Position numbers and translations under genes: made by a program. DNA of 64,000 nt. It comes from Nitrospirota bacterium (GTDB lineage: Bacteria; Nitrospirota; Thermodesulfovibrionia; Thermodesulfovibrionales; Magnetobacteriaceae). Where the stretch lies: NCBI GenBank assembly GCA_015233895.1, contig JADFXG010000002.1, forward strand, positions 248,001-312,000. Reading direction: 5' to 3'. Below, one piece after another: positions 35,287 to 44,830 of the stretch (its first letter is position 1; each line of letters opens with the position of its first letter). The notes under the pieces were generated by a model. That model did no database searches. It worked only from the letters and a program-made list of their open reading frames with translations, and was not told the origin of the DNA.

Positions 35287-35601
35287 TTAGCCTCCGATTA
35301 TCTCATTAATTTTTATCTTTGTGAAATGCTGTCTGTGGACGTGAAGTTTCCGGGTGGCTTTTCGTGGCTGCATTTTAAATACGGCAACTTTTTTGGTTTT
35401 ACCCTTTCCCAGTATCTCAGCCTTTACGGAAACACCTTCAAGATACGGTTTACCGACCAATAATTTTGTACCGTCAAAAAACGCCAGCACTTTATCTATT
35501 GTCACAGAGTCACCAACAGCGTTTTCCAGTCTGTCCACTCTCAAAGTCTCATCGGGCGACACTCTCACCTGCTTGCCCCCTGTTAACACTATCGCATACA
35601 T
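35287..35601 (-). CDS. rplU: 50S ribosomal protein L21
   Basis: A 104-residue L21: [33 protein letters not shown] and the C-terminal [23 protein letters not shown]-binding end. GGAGG lies eight bases before the ATG. First gene of rplU-rpmA-obgE-acyltransferase. Confidence 0.98.
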   Translation of the reverse strand: MYAIVLTGGKQVRVSPDETLRVDRLENAVGDSVTIDKVLAFFDGTKLLVGKPYLEGVSVKAEILGKGKTKKVAVFKMQPRKATRKLHVHRQHFTKIKINEIIGG

Positions 35602-35649
35602 CAGCTTATTCCTCCAAAATCTTAGTTATTCTCTACACATAAATTGTAG

Positions 35650-35677
35650 TTTATATAATTTAGATTAGGTTTGTCAA
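35650..35677 (-). promoter_or_regulatory. Sigma-70 promoter for rplU-rpmA-obgE
   Basis: On the minus strand TTGACA (35677-35672), 16-base spacer, TATAAA (35655-35650), giving a short leader of about 40 bases before rplU. Confidence 0.7.
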
Positions 35678-35827
35678 ATGCAAAAAAAATATACAGTTTA
35701 ATTATAAAAATCCCTTTTCTGTCCCGATATTTCAACATCGAAGGCATGACCCCATGCACCCCATCTTTCTATTTACATGTTAAGTCCTACCCGTTCCTTA
35801 TAAATATGGCGATGTCGCCATTAGTCA

Positions 35828-36556
35828 TCACTGGTGATCATCAATTGTTTCTTCAAAAAATTTCATATCCAAACGACTAATGGCATCTGAGCTAAATTTA
35901 TCTCTATCTACTTGCTCAATGTATATTTTCTCCATGGAAACATTCTCCCTGGATGTCTTGACATTTTTCCCATCGTTGCGTTTGACTATCCTCACACCGG
36001 TAAGGTAATTCGAACTTTCGGATACAGACTTTACAGTTATATGATCCCTATAAACAAAGTCAAAACCAATAAGAAAAAACCTCCCAGTATCCGGCTCATA
36101 CCGAAAACGATAGGTATAAGAAGTGAGTTCTCTAGATCCATTTTCTTGTTCAACTACAAGAACACCTTTGGTTATTCTTACATTTGCGGGAGCAAAGCCT
36201 CCATAGAATAATCCTCCACACATAGGGCATTGCAATAATTTATAGTTGACAGCGGCACGGCGCAACTTACCGTTTTTATTTCCGAGCACAATAACGAGTG
36301 CTCTCTGTCGTTCATCGTCTTCTTTGTCAGATTGTTTCTCTATTAGTTTTAAAGCATAATCTTTTATAGAATCACCGTTTAAATCACCCGCTACTTTCTC
36401 TTCGATTTTCCATCCAGGTGAAACAAAGTTGTTAACGCTACCGGCCTCAACCGGTAATTGTGATTGGCCTTTGCTAACCCCTTCCTGTTGGGCAAAGGAC
36501 GGGGATGGCAGAAATAATAACAGGGTACAAAACAAAAGAGTCAACATCTGAAACAT
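35828..36556 (-). CDS. Exported protein of unknown function
   Basis: A 242-residue protein with a clear signal peptide (MFQMLTLLFCTLLLFLPSPS, cut probably after SFA). The mature part has an FG-GAP/VCBS-like strand (VAGDLNGDSIKDYALKL), a CPMCGG di-cysteine motif, and beta-rich sequence with TYRFRYEPDTGRFFLIGFDF. The combination recalls periplasmic proteins annotated as VCBS-repeat hypothetical proteins; no enzyme motif is seen. It has GGGAGG before the ATG and no partner gene; repeat-rich non-coding DNA separates it from ftsZ. Confidence 0.75.
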   Translation of the reverse strand: MFQMLTLLFCTLLLFLPSPSFAQQEGVSKGQSQLPVEAGSVNNFVSPGWKIEEKVAGDLNGDSIKDYALKLIEKQSDKEDDERQRALVIVLGNKNGKLRRAAVNYKLLQCPMCGGLFYGGFAPANVRITKGVLVVEQENGSRELTSYTYRFRYEPDTGRFFLIGFDFVYRDHITVKSVSESSNYLTGVRIVKRNDGKNVKTSRENVSMEKIYIEQVDRDKFSSDAISRLDMKFFEETIDDHQ

Positions 36557-36623
36557 AAAAAAGCCTCCCTCTTAAAAATAACCTTATACAGAGTTGCGTT
36601 CAAAGATATAAATAAAATACTGG

Positions 36624-36710
36624 ATTCCTGCCTTCGCAGGAATGACAGGATAAGAACCACCCCTTTGTCATCCCGCACCGCCCTTTGTCATCCCGCACTT
36701 GTTGCGGGAT
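36624..36710. repeat. REP-like hairpins
   Basis: ATTCCTGC-cttc-GCAGGAAT (36624-36643) and ATCCCGCA-cttgt-TGCGGGAT (36690-36710), the latter preceded by two copies of TTTGTCATCCCGCAC. Both are short perfect stems of the kind scattered in many bacterial genomes. Confidence 0.75.
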
Positions 36711-36869
36711 CCAGTCCTTTTTCTCCACCATTACATTATATTACCTTTTTGGCAGCAACTTGGTATTACTTAGCTTATTATAACACGTTTAGGTATTATT
36801 AAAGATGAGATTAAAGTAGGATTGCTGCATTAGCATTACAAATCAATATTTATAAATTGGAGGGGGGCA

Positions 36870-36893
36870 GGGGACGTCATGGGGGTTGTCCCC
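36870..36893. terminator. G/C-rich hairpin after ftsZ
   Basis: GGGGAC (36870-36875) pairs with GTCCCC (36888-36893), with further G/C pairs outside. It lies 25-50 bases after the ftsZ stop; no T-run follows, so terminator function is uncertain. Confidence 0.4.
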
Positions 36894-36918
36894 CGCCCTT
36901 TGGGAAGACCTTAAAGTT

Positions 36919-38091
36919 TTATAATTTATCTTCTTTCTGTTTCCTTATAAATGTTGGAATATCCATGTCATCATCGTAGTTCATTAAGTCTGTTGTTGGA
37001 ATTTTATCTTCTTTTGAAAAATCAAACAAATTCTTAGACAGAATCCTGTCTGCGCTCCTTGTATAAACCCGCTCTTTTTCCACAGGGGTTTTCCACCTGT
37101 GCATCTCAGGCATTGCTGTAATCTTGTTTTCTTTCTTTTCCTCAAAACCTGTAGCTATTACAGTTACTTTTACCTCACCGTTGAGGTTAGGGTCAATTAC
37201 TGCTCCAAATATAATGTCAGCCTCATCGTGTGCCGAATCGAACACCAGCTCCGATGCCCCCTGTACGGCATCCAGAGATAAATCCGTTCCTCCGGTTATG
37301 TTGATTAGAATTCCGCGTGCTCCATCTATTGAGGTCTCCTCAAGCAGCGGATTTGAAATAGCCTTTTTTGCGGCCTCTATGTGTCCCTGTTCACCTTTTC
37401 CCTTTCCTATCCCCATGACTGCCTTACCAGAGTACTGCATTATCGTCTTAACATCGGCAAAGTCTAAATTAATTAGTCCCGGCACAAGGATTAAATCGGT
37501 AATTCCCTGAACAGCATCTCTTAATACATCGTTAGCGATTTCAAATGATTTGATAAGTGAGGTACCCTTTTCAACAACCAGTTGAATCTTATCGTTTGGT
37601 ATCACTATGGTGGTATCAACAAACTGGTTTAGTTCTTTAATACCGGTTGCAGCATTACCAAGGCGTTTACGTCCTTCATAAAAAAACGGTTTAGTCACAA
37701 CCGCTACCGTAAGAGCTCCCAGCGATCTTGCAATTTCTGCTATCACAGGGGCCGCTCCGGTTCCCGTGCCGCCTCCCATCCCACCTGTTACAAACACCAT
37801 ATCGGCGCCCTCAAGAATCTCCCGTATCCTTTCGCTGTCTTCAAGAGCGGCCTCTCTGCCCACCTGAGGGTTTGACCCCGCTCCCAAACCCCTCGTTATC
37901 TTTGTACCTATCTGAAGTCTGTTTTCAGCTATTGATGAGTTCAGCACCTGTGCATCCGTGTTGATTGCTATAAACTCAACGTTACGCAAAGACGAGGCTA
38001 TCATGTTGTTTATGGCATTGCCGCCTGCCCCTCCCACGCCTACCACTTTGATATTGGCTTTACCGTCGGTACTCTCCACCAATTCAAACAT
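36919..38091 (-). CDS. ftsZ: Cell division protein FtsZ
   Basis: A 390-residue tubulin-like GTPase that forms the division ring. [13 protein letters not shown] is the first nucleotide loop, [12 protein letters not shown] (103-114) the tubulin signature, and [11 protein letters not shown] the T7 loop region. After a linker the C-terminal peptide DIPTFIRKQ, the docking site for FtsA, is intact. It lies 27 bases after ftsA at the end of the dcw cluster. Confidence 0.98.
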   Translation of the reverse strand: MFELVESTDGKANIKVVGVGGAGGNAINNMIASSLRNVEFIAINTDAQVLNSSIAENRLQIGTKITRGLGAGSNPQVGREAALEDSERIREILEGADMVFVTGGMGGGTGTGAAPVIAEIARSLGALTVAVVTKPFFYEGRKRLGNAATGIKELNQFVDTTIVIPNDKIQLVVEKGTSLIKSFEIANDVLRDAVQGITDLILVPGLINLDFADVKTIMQYSGKAVMGIGKGKGEQGHIEAAKKAISNPLLEETSIDGARGILINITGGTDLSLDAVQGASELVFDSAHDEADIIFGAVIDPNLNGEVKVTVIATGFEEKKENKITAMPEMHRWKTPVEKERVYTRSADRILSKNLFDFSKEDKIPTTDLMNYDDDMDIPTFIRKQKEDKL

Positions 38092-38118
38092 ACTGTATCC
38101 CTCCTTTTATATTTATTC

Positions 38119-39345
38119 TCAATTTAGTCTGAAAAACTTTCCCATTAATCCTCGGAACCAACGTTTCATGCCTCTTGCATCCCCTGTCAGGTTATCGGCA
38201 GAAGACATCTCATAAGTGTTCTTATGTGCATAGTAAAGAAGTCCCATAAGTGTTGAAAAAACAGGATTTTGTACCTTGTCTATTACATCTTTACCCTCAG
38301 GGACTCCTATCCTTACAGGTATGTTAAGCAGAGACTGCACGTGAGCTTCAAATCCCTTCATCTGCGACACCCCTCCGGTTATAACCACTCTGAGGTGTCC
38401 TGTTTCAACTCCGGCAAGCTTTCTCATCTCATCTGAAATTATGCCAATTAACTCCTCACTCCTGTCTATGATTATTTTGGTTATAAAAGATTTGGCAACC
38501 TTTTTCTCACCGCGGCCAGATACTCCTATAAGTATGGACTCATCCTCATAGTCCTCCGGAAATGCCGGCATCCCATACGCTTTCTTTATTTTTTCCGCCT
38601 CAGCCGAGGACACTCCAAGCCCTACGGCCAGATCGTTTGTAAACTGATTGCCGGCTATGTCTAAAACAGTTGCACCATAAAACCGGTTATTTTTAAAAAA
38701 AGCCACATCACTGGTTCCCCCCCCTATATCTATCAGAAAAACTCCCAGCTCCAGCTCATCCTCTCTTAGCACTGCCATCGAGGACACTATCGGTGTGTAA
38801 ACCAGCTCTGCCACACTGAGCCCCGCCATCTCGCAACACTTTAAAAGGTTGTGAATTGAGTTTGTCGCTGCTGTCACTATTTCCACATTTGCCTCAAAAC
38901 ACGTCCCCTTCATCCCGTGTGGATTATAAATTTCCGTTTCACCATCCACATTGTAACCCAAAGGGATTACGTGAAGAATCTCTTTGTCAAGCGGAACGTA
39001 AATTGTCTGCGCATTTTCTAAACAATCGTTTATATCGCGCACTGTGACAACTCCGTTTGATAAAACAACAGCGCCTGTGCTCCTCATTGTTTTTATGTAA
39101 CTGTCCGATATGCCAACATATACATCTTTTATCTCAACACCAGAAATCTCAGTCGCCCGGCGCACTGATTCCTTTATTGCAGCAAGTGTGCTGTCTATGT
39201 CAACGATTACCCCTTTGCGCACTCCCTGCGATGCAACCGTACTTACTGCTATTATTTCCAGCGAGTCACGTCTTGCCTCTGCCACCATTGTGCTGATTTT
39301 GGTTGTTCCAATATCAAGACACGCTAAAAAAATTGTCCCTGCCAC
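38119..39345 (-). CDS. ftsA: Cell division protein FtsA
   Basis: A 408-residue actin-like protein that ties FtsZ to the membrane. ACLDIGTTKISTMVAEA and GVFLIDIGGGTSDVAFFKNN are the phosphate loops; VVITGGVSQMKGFEAHV is the adenosine motif. The C-terminus GMKRWFRGLMGKFFRLN is an amphipathic membrane-targeting helix. The start is GTG at 39345, one base inside the ftsQ stop (TAGTG). Confidence 0.97.
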   Translation of the reverse strand: MAGTIFLACLDIGTTKISTMVAEARRDSLEIIAVSTVASQGVRKGVIVDIDSTLAAIKESVRRATEISGVEIKDVYVGISDSYIKTMRSTGAVVLSNGVVTVRDINDCLENAQTIYVPLDKEILHVIPLGYNVDGETEIYNPHGMKGTCFEANVEIVTAATNSIHNLLKCCEMAGLSVAELVYTPIVSSMAVLREDELELGVFLIDIGGGTSDVAFFKNNRFYGATVLDIAGNQFTNDLAVGLGVSSAEAEKIKKAYGMPAFPEDYEDESILIGVSGRGEKKVAKSFITKIIIDRSEELIGIISDEMRKLAGVETGHLRVVITGGVSQMKGFEAHVQSLLNIPVRIGVPEGKDVIDKVQNPVFSTLMGLLYYAHKNTYEMSSADNLTGDARGMKRWFRGLMGKFFRLN

Positions 39346-40097
39346 TACTTCTCTCCCTTTAATGGCTTCACAATCAATCTGTGTGAAAATCTCAGGTCTA
39401 TGTATTCCACAGGAATATTTCTCTTTACTATTTCATCTTTTAACGATAAGTAGCTTGTCAGCTTCTTGTCAAAATCACCAAATCCAACATACACCGGAAC
39501 CCCATTAATACGGATTGATATATCCTCCGGCCTGGTTCCGTCAATCTCCTCTACCAGTCCCTTCATTTTGGGATTTTTACTTATTGCAGACGATAGCTTT
39601 ATTGCCTCAAGATATGCCTTTTTATTTGAACCTGTTATCTTTATAACAGGCAACTCATCAGGTTTTCTGCCAAGCTTCTGAAGTTTAATTCCATCTTCAT
39701 CCACAAGGTAAATTACATCACTGTCAAGGGCTGCCGCTACTGGAACTTTTTCAATCACCCGTATTGCAAGTGAATGTGGAAGCTCTTTCCTCATATAGAC
39801 TTTTTTCACCCACGGGGAGGCAAAAAGACGTTTTGACAGGTTATCCATATCTGCAGTCACTATGCTCTGTCCGCTAACATTTAAAAGTCTGTTTATCTCT
39901 GAGTCTTCTACATGGTTATTCCCTTCTATATAAAGATTTTTAATCATTAAAGACTCTGCTTTTGTCAGCCTGAAAAACCCTATCCCTGATAGTACTGATA
40001 CCGCACAGACCACAATAAGCACAAGGATAAGTTTTGCCGGTACCTTCGCTCTTTCCTGTTTTACAGTCTGCTTTTTTAACCTTACCCTTGTTTGCAT
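39345..40097 (-). CDS. ftsQ: Cell division protein FtsQ
   Basis: A 250-residue bitopic protein: basic N-terminus, one membrane helix (residues 22-44, LILVLIVVCAVSVLSGIGFF), a POTRA domain (NLYIEGNNHVEDSEINRLL) and the FtsQ beta domain (WVKKVYMRKELPHSLAIRV). It bridges early and late division proteins. The gene is 24 bases after ddl and overlaps ftsA by one base. Confidence 0.93.
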   Translation of the reverse strand: MQTRVRLKKQTVKQERAKVPAKLILVLIVVCAVSVLSGIGFFRLTKAESLMIKNLYIEGNNHVEDSEINRLLNVSGQSIVTADMDNLSKRLFASPWVKKVYMRKELPHSLAIRVIEKVPVAAALDSDVIYLVDEDGIKLQKLGRKPDELPVIKITGSNKKAYLEAIKLSSAISKNPKMKGLVEEIDGTRPEDISIRINGVPVYVGFGDFDKKLTSYLSLKDEIVKRNIPVEYIDLRFSHRLIVKPLKGEK

Positions 40098-40121
40098 CGA
40101 GTTAGTTCATCCTTTAAGTTA

Positions 40122-41072
40122 TCAGTTCCCTGCGTACATGTGGCTATGTTTATTAAGCGCTTCCAGGAGCATCTGTTCTATCAACTCTAAAAAAGAGTAC
40201 CCGGCAGTTTTTGCTATCTTTGGCACAAGAGACGTTTCAGTCATTCCGGGAAGAGTGTTAACCTCCAGCACAAACACTGTATCAGTTTGCAGCTCATAGA
40301 TAGTATCAATGCGGGCAACCCCACTGCATCCCAAAGCCTCATACGCTTTAAGTGAAGCTTCTGATAACTTCTCATACTGCACTTGTGTCAGCTCTGGCGG
40401 CAAAATGTAACGAGTGTCACCGCTTACGTACTTGGCCTCGTAGTCATATATTTCTCCTTTTGGCCTAACCTCAACCGCACCCAGCACCCTGCTGTTTAGC
40501 ACAGCCATATGAATCTCTTTACCAGTAATAAATTTCTCGATAATTGACACCGCGCCATAACTAAAACAACGGTTTGATGCTTGCTTAAGTTCATCTATGC
40601 TTTTAACAAGGCTCACTCCAACACTTGAGCCCTCGGCACTTGGCTTAATAACCAGGGGGAGAGCTATAGGCATCGTGTTTATGAGCTCATCAAGCTCTTC
40701 TTGTCTGAAAATAACACATGGCGGGACTCTAAGCCCTGCAGCAATAAAAATTCTCTTAGACATCACCTTATCCATAGCTATTGCTGAGGCAAGCACACCG
40801 GAGCCAGTGTACGGATTGCCCATAACGTCAAGAAGGCCCTGAATGCCGCCGTTTTCTCCCCATCCGCCATGAAGCGCTATGAAAACCACATCAGGACTCA
40901 GGTCCCTCAGTTTCACTGCAACATCACGCATGGCGTCAACCTCATGAAAATTGTACCCAGCAGCCCTCAGTGCTTCACTCACTGCTTTTGCACTTTTTAT
41001 GGAAATCTCACGCTCCGATGACTCGCCGCCCATAAGCACAGCTATTGTCTTATTTTTCAACTCTTCTTTCAT
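40122..41072 (-). CDS. ddl: D-alanine--D-alanine ligase
   Basis: A 316-residue ATP-grasp enzyme that makes D-Ala-D-Ala for MurF. MGGESSEREISIKSA is the N-terminal signature, ALHGGWGENGGIQGLLD follows, and VLEVNTLPGMTETSLVPKIA carries the metal ligands near the end. The frame opens 12 codons earlier, but the ATG at 41072 overlaps the murC stop (TAATG) and gives the normal start. In many dcw clusters murB lies between murC and ddl; here the two touch directly. Confidence 0.96.
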   Translation of the reverse strand: MKEELKNKTIAVLMGGESSEREISIKSAKAVSEALRAAGYNFHEVDAMRDVAVKLRDLSPDVVFIALHGGWGENGGIQGLLDVMGNPYTGSGVLASAIAMDKVMSKRIFIAAGLRVPPCVIFRQEELDELINTMPIALPLVIKPSAEGSSVGVSLVKSIDELKQASNRCFSYGAVSIIEKFITGKEIHMAVLNSRVLGAVEVRPKGEIYDYEAKYVSGDTRYILPPELTQVQYEKLSEASLKAYEALGCSGVARIDTIYELQTDTVFVLEVNTLPGMTETSLVPKIAKTAGYSFLELIEQMLLEALNKHSHMYAGN

Positions 41073-42433
41073 TAACCCTGGCTTACAAACTCCTCTCCTA
41101 TTTTCCACACATCACCGGCACCAAATGTTACCAGTGTGTCACCCTCAGTTGTCTCCTTACTGAGAGTGTCCGAAAGACCCTCACCCTTTCCCACATAGAC
41201 TACATCAACCCCCCTTGCCCGCAGCTTTTCAGCCAACACCTGAGAGGTTGCACCCTCAATCGGTCTTTCACCGGCAGAATAGATATCCAGAAGATAAAGC
41301 CTGGAGGCCTCCGAAAAGCAGCCCGCAAACTCATCCATCAAATCCGCTGTCCTTGAATATCTGTGGGGTTGAAACACAACAATAAGCCTCTTCTCCACGT
41401 GGTGCTTTATTCCGTTTATTGTTGCTTTAATTTCTGTAGGATGATGCCCGTAATCGTCAAAAACCCTTACGCCTGCCTTGTGTCCTTTAAACTCCATTCG
41501 GCGCTTTATGCCGGAAAAAGTGCTTAGAGCAACACTACTAACCTCGTGAGGAATGTTTAGGAATGATGAGGCAGCAAGTGCCGCCAGTGTGTTTAGCACG
41601 TTATGTTTACCGGAGAGATTAATTGTAAATGTTCCCTTTGATACACCATCAGCTATGAGTTCAAATTCGGTTTTTTGAAAGCCATATTTTATGTTTATAG
41701 CGGAAAAGTCCGCTTTCTCTGTTAACCCATAAGTGACATACTTTCTGTTAACATTGGGCAGAATGTCTGCAATGTTGGGATCATCATAGCAGACCACACC
41801 TAATCCGTAAAAAGGCACTTTATTAAGAAAATTTATATACGCCGTCTTTAGATTATCCATATTGGAGTAGAAATCCATGTGCTCTCTGTCAATGTTAGTA
41901 CATATTGCCACTGTGGGATTTAGTTTAAGAAACGAGCCATCACTTTCATCCGCTTCAGCAACAAAAAACTCCCCCTTTCCAACACGTGAATTACTGTTTG
42001 TGTCATTGAGTTTTCCGCCAAGCACAACAGTGGGGTCAGAGCCTGATTTAATCAAAATACCGGCAAGCAGCGAGGTCGTTGTTGTCTTACCGTGAGAGCC
42101 GGCAACAAGAATACCGTATTTAAGCCGCCCAATTTCAGCCAACATCTCTGCCCGCGGGATTACTGGAATTGAGCGTTTCTTTGCCTCCTCTACCTCAGGG
42201 TTGGCTCCATTGACTGCCGATGTTACAACCACAACGTGGGCACTGTCCACATTTTCGGCCTTATGCCCAATGTACACCTTTATGCCCTCACTGATAAGCA
42301 CATCGGTTGTCGCTGAGGATTTTATATCAGAACCTGTAACGTCATAGTTAAGGTGCTTAAGCACACGCGCTATACCGCTCATTCCAATTCCGCCTATTCC
42401 CACAAAGTGGATTACTCTGTATCGGTTAAGCAT
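41072..42433 (-). CDS. murC: UDP-N-acetylmuramate--L-alanine ligase
   Basis: A 453-residue Mur ligase that adds L-alanine to UDP-MurNAc. HFVGIGGIGMSGIARVL is the N-terminal UDP-binding loop, AGSHGKTTTT (111-120) the ATP loop, EADESDGSFL and VFDDYGHHPTEIKATI the MurC-specific motifs. It overlaps the 3' end of murG by 22 bases. Confidence 0.97.
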   Translation of the reverse strand: MLNRYRVIHFVGIGGIGMSGIARVLKHLNYDVTGSDIKSSATTDVLISEGIKVYIGHKAENVDSAHVVVVTSAVNGANPEVEEAKKRSIPVIPRAEMLAEIGRLKYGILVAGSHGKTTTTSLLAGILIKSGSDPTVVLGGKLNDTNSNSRVGKGEFFVAEADESDGSFLKLNPTVAICTNIDREHMDFYSNMDNLKTAYINFLNKVPFYGLGVVCYDDPNIADILPNVNRKYVTYGLTEKADFSAINIKYGFQKTEFELIADGVSKGTFTINLSGKHNVLNTLAALAASSFLNIPHEVSSVALSTFSGIKRRMEFKGHKAGVRVFDDYGHHPTEIKATINGIKHHVEKRLIVVFQPHRYSRTADLMDEFAGCFSEASRLYLLDIYSAGERPIEGATSQVLAEKLRARGVDVVYVGKGEGLSDTLSKETTEGDTLVTFGAGDVWKIGEEFVSQG

Positions 42434-43575
42434 CTCGCCTCATACTCCTGATTTATAAGTAATGTTTTATCTTTTATTAAAAGCAGTGATACGCAGACGA
42501 CTTTCCTTGCTGCCTCCGGTCTGCCAAAAGACATGCTTTCACGCTTCAGACGGTTTCTCATGTTTTCATCCATGTAGAGTTTCTTTATATGCTCAGCTAA
42601 AACCCTGCCGTTTAACTCCTCGTCCTTAATCATAATGGCTGCACCGCTTACGGAAAGGCGTGAGGCGTTTACCTCCTGGTGAGATGCTGTTGCGTATGGA
42701 AACGGCACAAGGATTGCAGGCATTCCCAAAGCGGTAATCTCGGCAAGCGTTGTAGCCCCGGCTCTGCACACTATCATATCGCAAGCGGCATAGGCCTCAG
42801 GCATGTTGTAAATGAATGGAGCCACAGTGCCCATCATTCCCCAGTTCTGATACACGGAGCGTACCTGCTCATAGTCCTTGTCCCCTGTCTGATGTAAAAA
42901 CTGTATCCTGTCTTTATAGGGCAGAAGATGCTCAAGGGCATCCATGGCAGCCTTGTTTAAACTTCTGGCGCCAAGTGAGCCGCCAAATATAAACACTGTG
43001 AACATGTTGTCTTTAAGAGAGAATTTAAGCGCTCCCTCTTGTTTTCCCACCTTAAGGATTTTCTCACGTACCGGGTTTCCTGTAAGAACGGTTTTACTTT
43101 TTGGGAAAAACGACAAAGAGCTTTCATAAGTTATGCAGATTTTTTGTGCTAGCTTTGACAACATACGGTTGGCAACGCCGGGAATCGAGTTCTGTTCATG
43201 TATGACAACAGGAATGGACAGAAAAAAAGCTGCCACAACCGGAATAAACGAGGCATAGCCTCCGGTTCCTATCATAAGTTCCGGATTGAGTTTTTTTAAA
43301 AAAGAGTACGCCTCAAAAAACGATACGATTGTCCAATACAGAGCTCTTATTTTTTTATATATTGAGACGCCGACAAACCCCTCGGTTCTTAAGAGCTTTA
43401 CATAATACTTCTCTGCAGGCAGCACCCTTGCCTCTATCCCCTTATGTGTGCCCATAAAAACTATTTCAACATCATCGAGCCGCTTTTTTATTTCCTCAGC
43501 GATTGCAATGCCTGGGTACAAATGCCCTCCCGTGCCTCCGCCGGCTATGACGACTTTATGTTTTCCACTTGACAT
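42412..43575 (-). CDS. murG: UDP-GlcNAc transferase MurG (lipid II synthesis)
   Basis: A 387-residue GT28 glycosyltransferase at the cytoplasmic membrane: IAGGGTGGHLYPGIAIA is the N-terminal GGTGGH loop, IGTGGYASFIPVVAAF and HEQNSIPGVANRML follow, and CRAGATTLAEITALGMPAIL is the donor-binding motif. It converts lipid I to lipid II. The start overlaps the ftsW end by 20 bases; GGGAGG lies ten bases before the ATG. Confidence 0.97.
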   Translation of the reverse strand: MSSGKHKVVIAGGGTGGHLYPGIAIAEEIKKRLDDVEIVFMGTHKGIEARVLPAEKYYVKLLRTEGFVGVSIYKKIRALYWTIVSFFEAYSFLKKLNPELMIGTGGYASFIPVVAAFFLSIPVVIHEQNSIPGVANRMLSKLAQKICITYESSLSFFPKSKTVLTGNPVREKILKVGKQEGALKFSLKDNMFTVFIFGGSLGARSLNKAAMDALEHLLPYKDRIQFLHQTGDKDYEQVRSVYQNWGMMGTVAPFIYNMPEAYAACDMIVCRAGATTLAEITALGMPAILVPFPYATASHQEVNASRLSVSGAAIMIKDEELNGRVLAEHIKKLYMDENMRNRLKRESMSFGRPEAARKVVCVSLLLIKDKTLLINQEYEARCLTDTE

Positions 43576-44800
43576 CAGATAACATCCTCCCTTTTTGTCT
43601 CATAATTTTTTCTCTCATGCCGGAGTAGCTTTCTACTTGAGGATTAGCCACAGGCATATACTCCTCGCTGTCACCCTTAGCAATGTTAAGCAAAATTCCA
43701 ACCTCTATAAGGTTCATTATCATAGAGGTCCCGCCGTAACTTATAAATGGCAGCGGAAGCCCCTTGGTAGGCAAAAGCCCGGTCACTACCGACAGATTCA
43801 GCACAGCCTGAACCCCTATAAGTATTGTAATCCCGGTTGACAAGTAGTACAGATACGGTTCCCTTTGCCGAACGGCTATAAGTACCCCACGGATAAACAG
43901 AACAATAAACAGAGTGACTACAATAGTCGCCCCTATAAAACCAATCTCCTCGCCCACTATGGAAAATATGAAGTCTGTCTTTGCCTCAGGTAAAAAGAAC
44001 AATTTCTGCGTGCTTTTTCCAATACCCAGCCCTCTAAGCCCACCGTTACCAAAAGCCACAAAGGACTGAATGAGCTGGAACCCGGTGTTTTTTTCATCAG
44101 CCCACGGGTCTAAAAACACCATAATACGCTGCAAGCGATACGGTTTCATAATCAGTTTTATGACCACCGGAATAAGTAATACCCCCAGCGATAGTATGAA
44201 TTTAAGTCTGACCCGAGCAGCAAAAAGAAGTGAAAACGTTATAATGCCAAGGATAACACTTGAACCAAAGTCCGGCTGAAGGAGCAACAGTCCCTGAAGC
44301 AACCCCATGACGCCAATAGGTATTAAAAATAACTTAAAACTATCGGGATCAAAACTCTTACCGGAAAGATATCTGGCAAGAAAAACAATCAGTGCAGGCT
44401 TTGCCAGCTCAGAGGGTTGAAATGTAAAATGTGCTATCCGTATCCACCTTCTAGCGCCGTTTACGGTAAGCCCAATAAACGGCATTTTAACTGCGACAAG
44501 TAAAAGAGCAGCAAGCCCTATAAGCATAAACGCCGTCTTTTTAAGAGCTCCAAGATGAAGCTTATAAAACACCGTCATAAGCACAATGCCAAGCAGCTCA
44601 GATACCATATGCTTTTTCAGGTATCTCAGGTCTATAAGCGAGGAGGAGGCGCTGGAAACAGCTGCTGCCCCGCCTTTTGCGGGCGCAACTATAGATGTAG
44701 TGCTATAGACCATAACAGCGCCTATAAACACAAGCATCATGGTTGTTATCAAAAGCACTCTGTCAAATTGCTTTGTCTTAACTGACCGTGTTTCGTCCAT
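43556..44800 (-). CDS. ftsW: Septal peptidoglycan polymerase FtsW
   Basis: A 414-residue SEDS-family membrane protein with about ten helices. Motifs: GARRWIRIAHFTFQPSELAK near 115-135, LLQPDFGSSVILGI, and ATIVVTLFIVLFIRG in the late helices, then the closing LPFISYGGTSMIMNLIEVGI signature. A serine/alanine-rich loop (KGGAAAVSSASSSLIDLRYL) lies after the first helix. It works with FtsI to polymerise lipid II at the septum. It lies between murD (30 bases) and murG. Confidence 0.96.
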   Translation of the reverse strand: MDETRSVKTKQFDRVLLITTMMLVFIGAVMVYSTTSIVAPAKGGAAAVSSASSSLIDLRYLKKHMVSELLGIVLMTVFYKLHLGALKKTAFMLIGLAALLLVAVKMPFIGLTVNGARRWIRIAHFTFQPSELAKPALIVFLARYLSGKSFDPDSFKLFLIPIGVMGLLQGLLLLQPDFGSSVILGIITFSLLFAARVRLKFILSLGVLLIPVVIKLIMKPYRLQRIMVFLDPWADEKNTGFQLIQSFVAFGNGGLRGLGIGKSTQKLFFLPEAKTDFIFSIVGEEIGFIGATIVVTLFIVLFIRGVLIAVRQREPYLYYLSTGITILIGVQAVLNLSVVTGLLPTKGLPLPFISYGGTSMIMNLIEVGILLNIAKGDSEEYMPVANPQVESYSGMREKIMRQKGRMLSDVKWKT

Positions 44801-44830
44801 TATTTTCCAATTGTTACAGTATTCATAATT

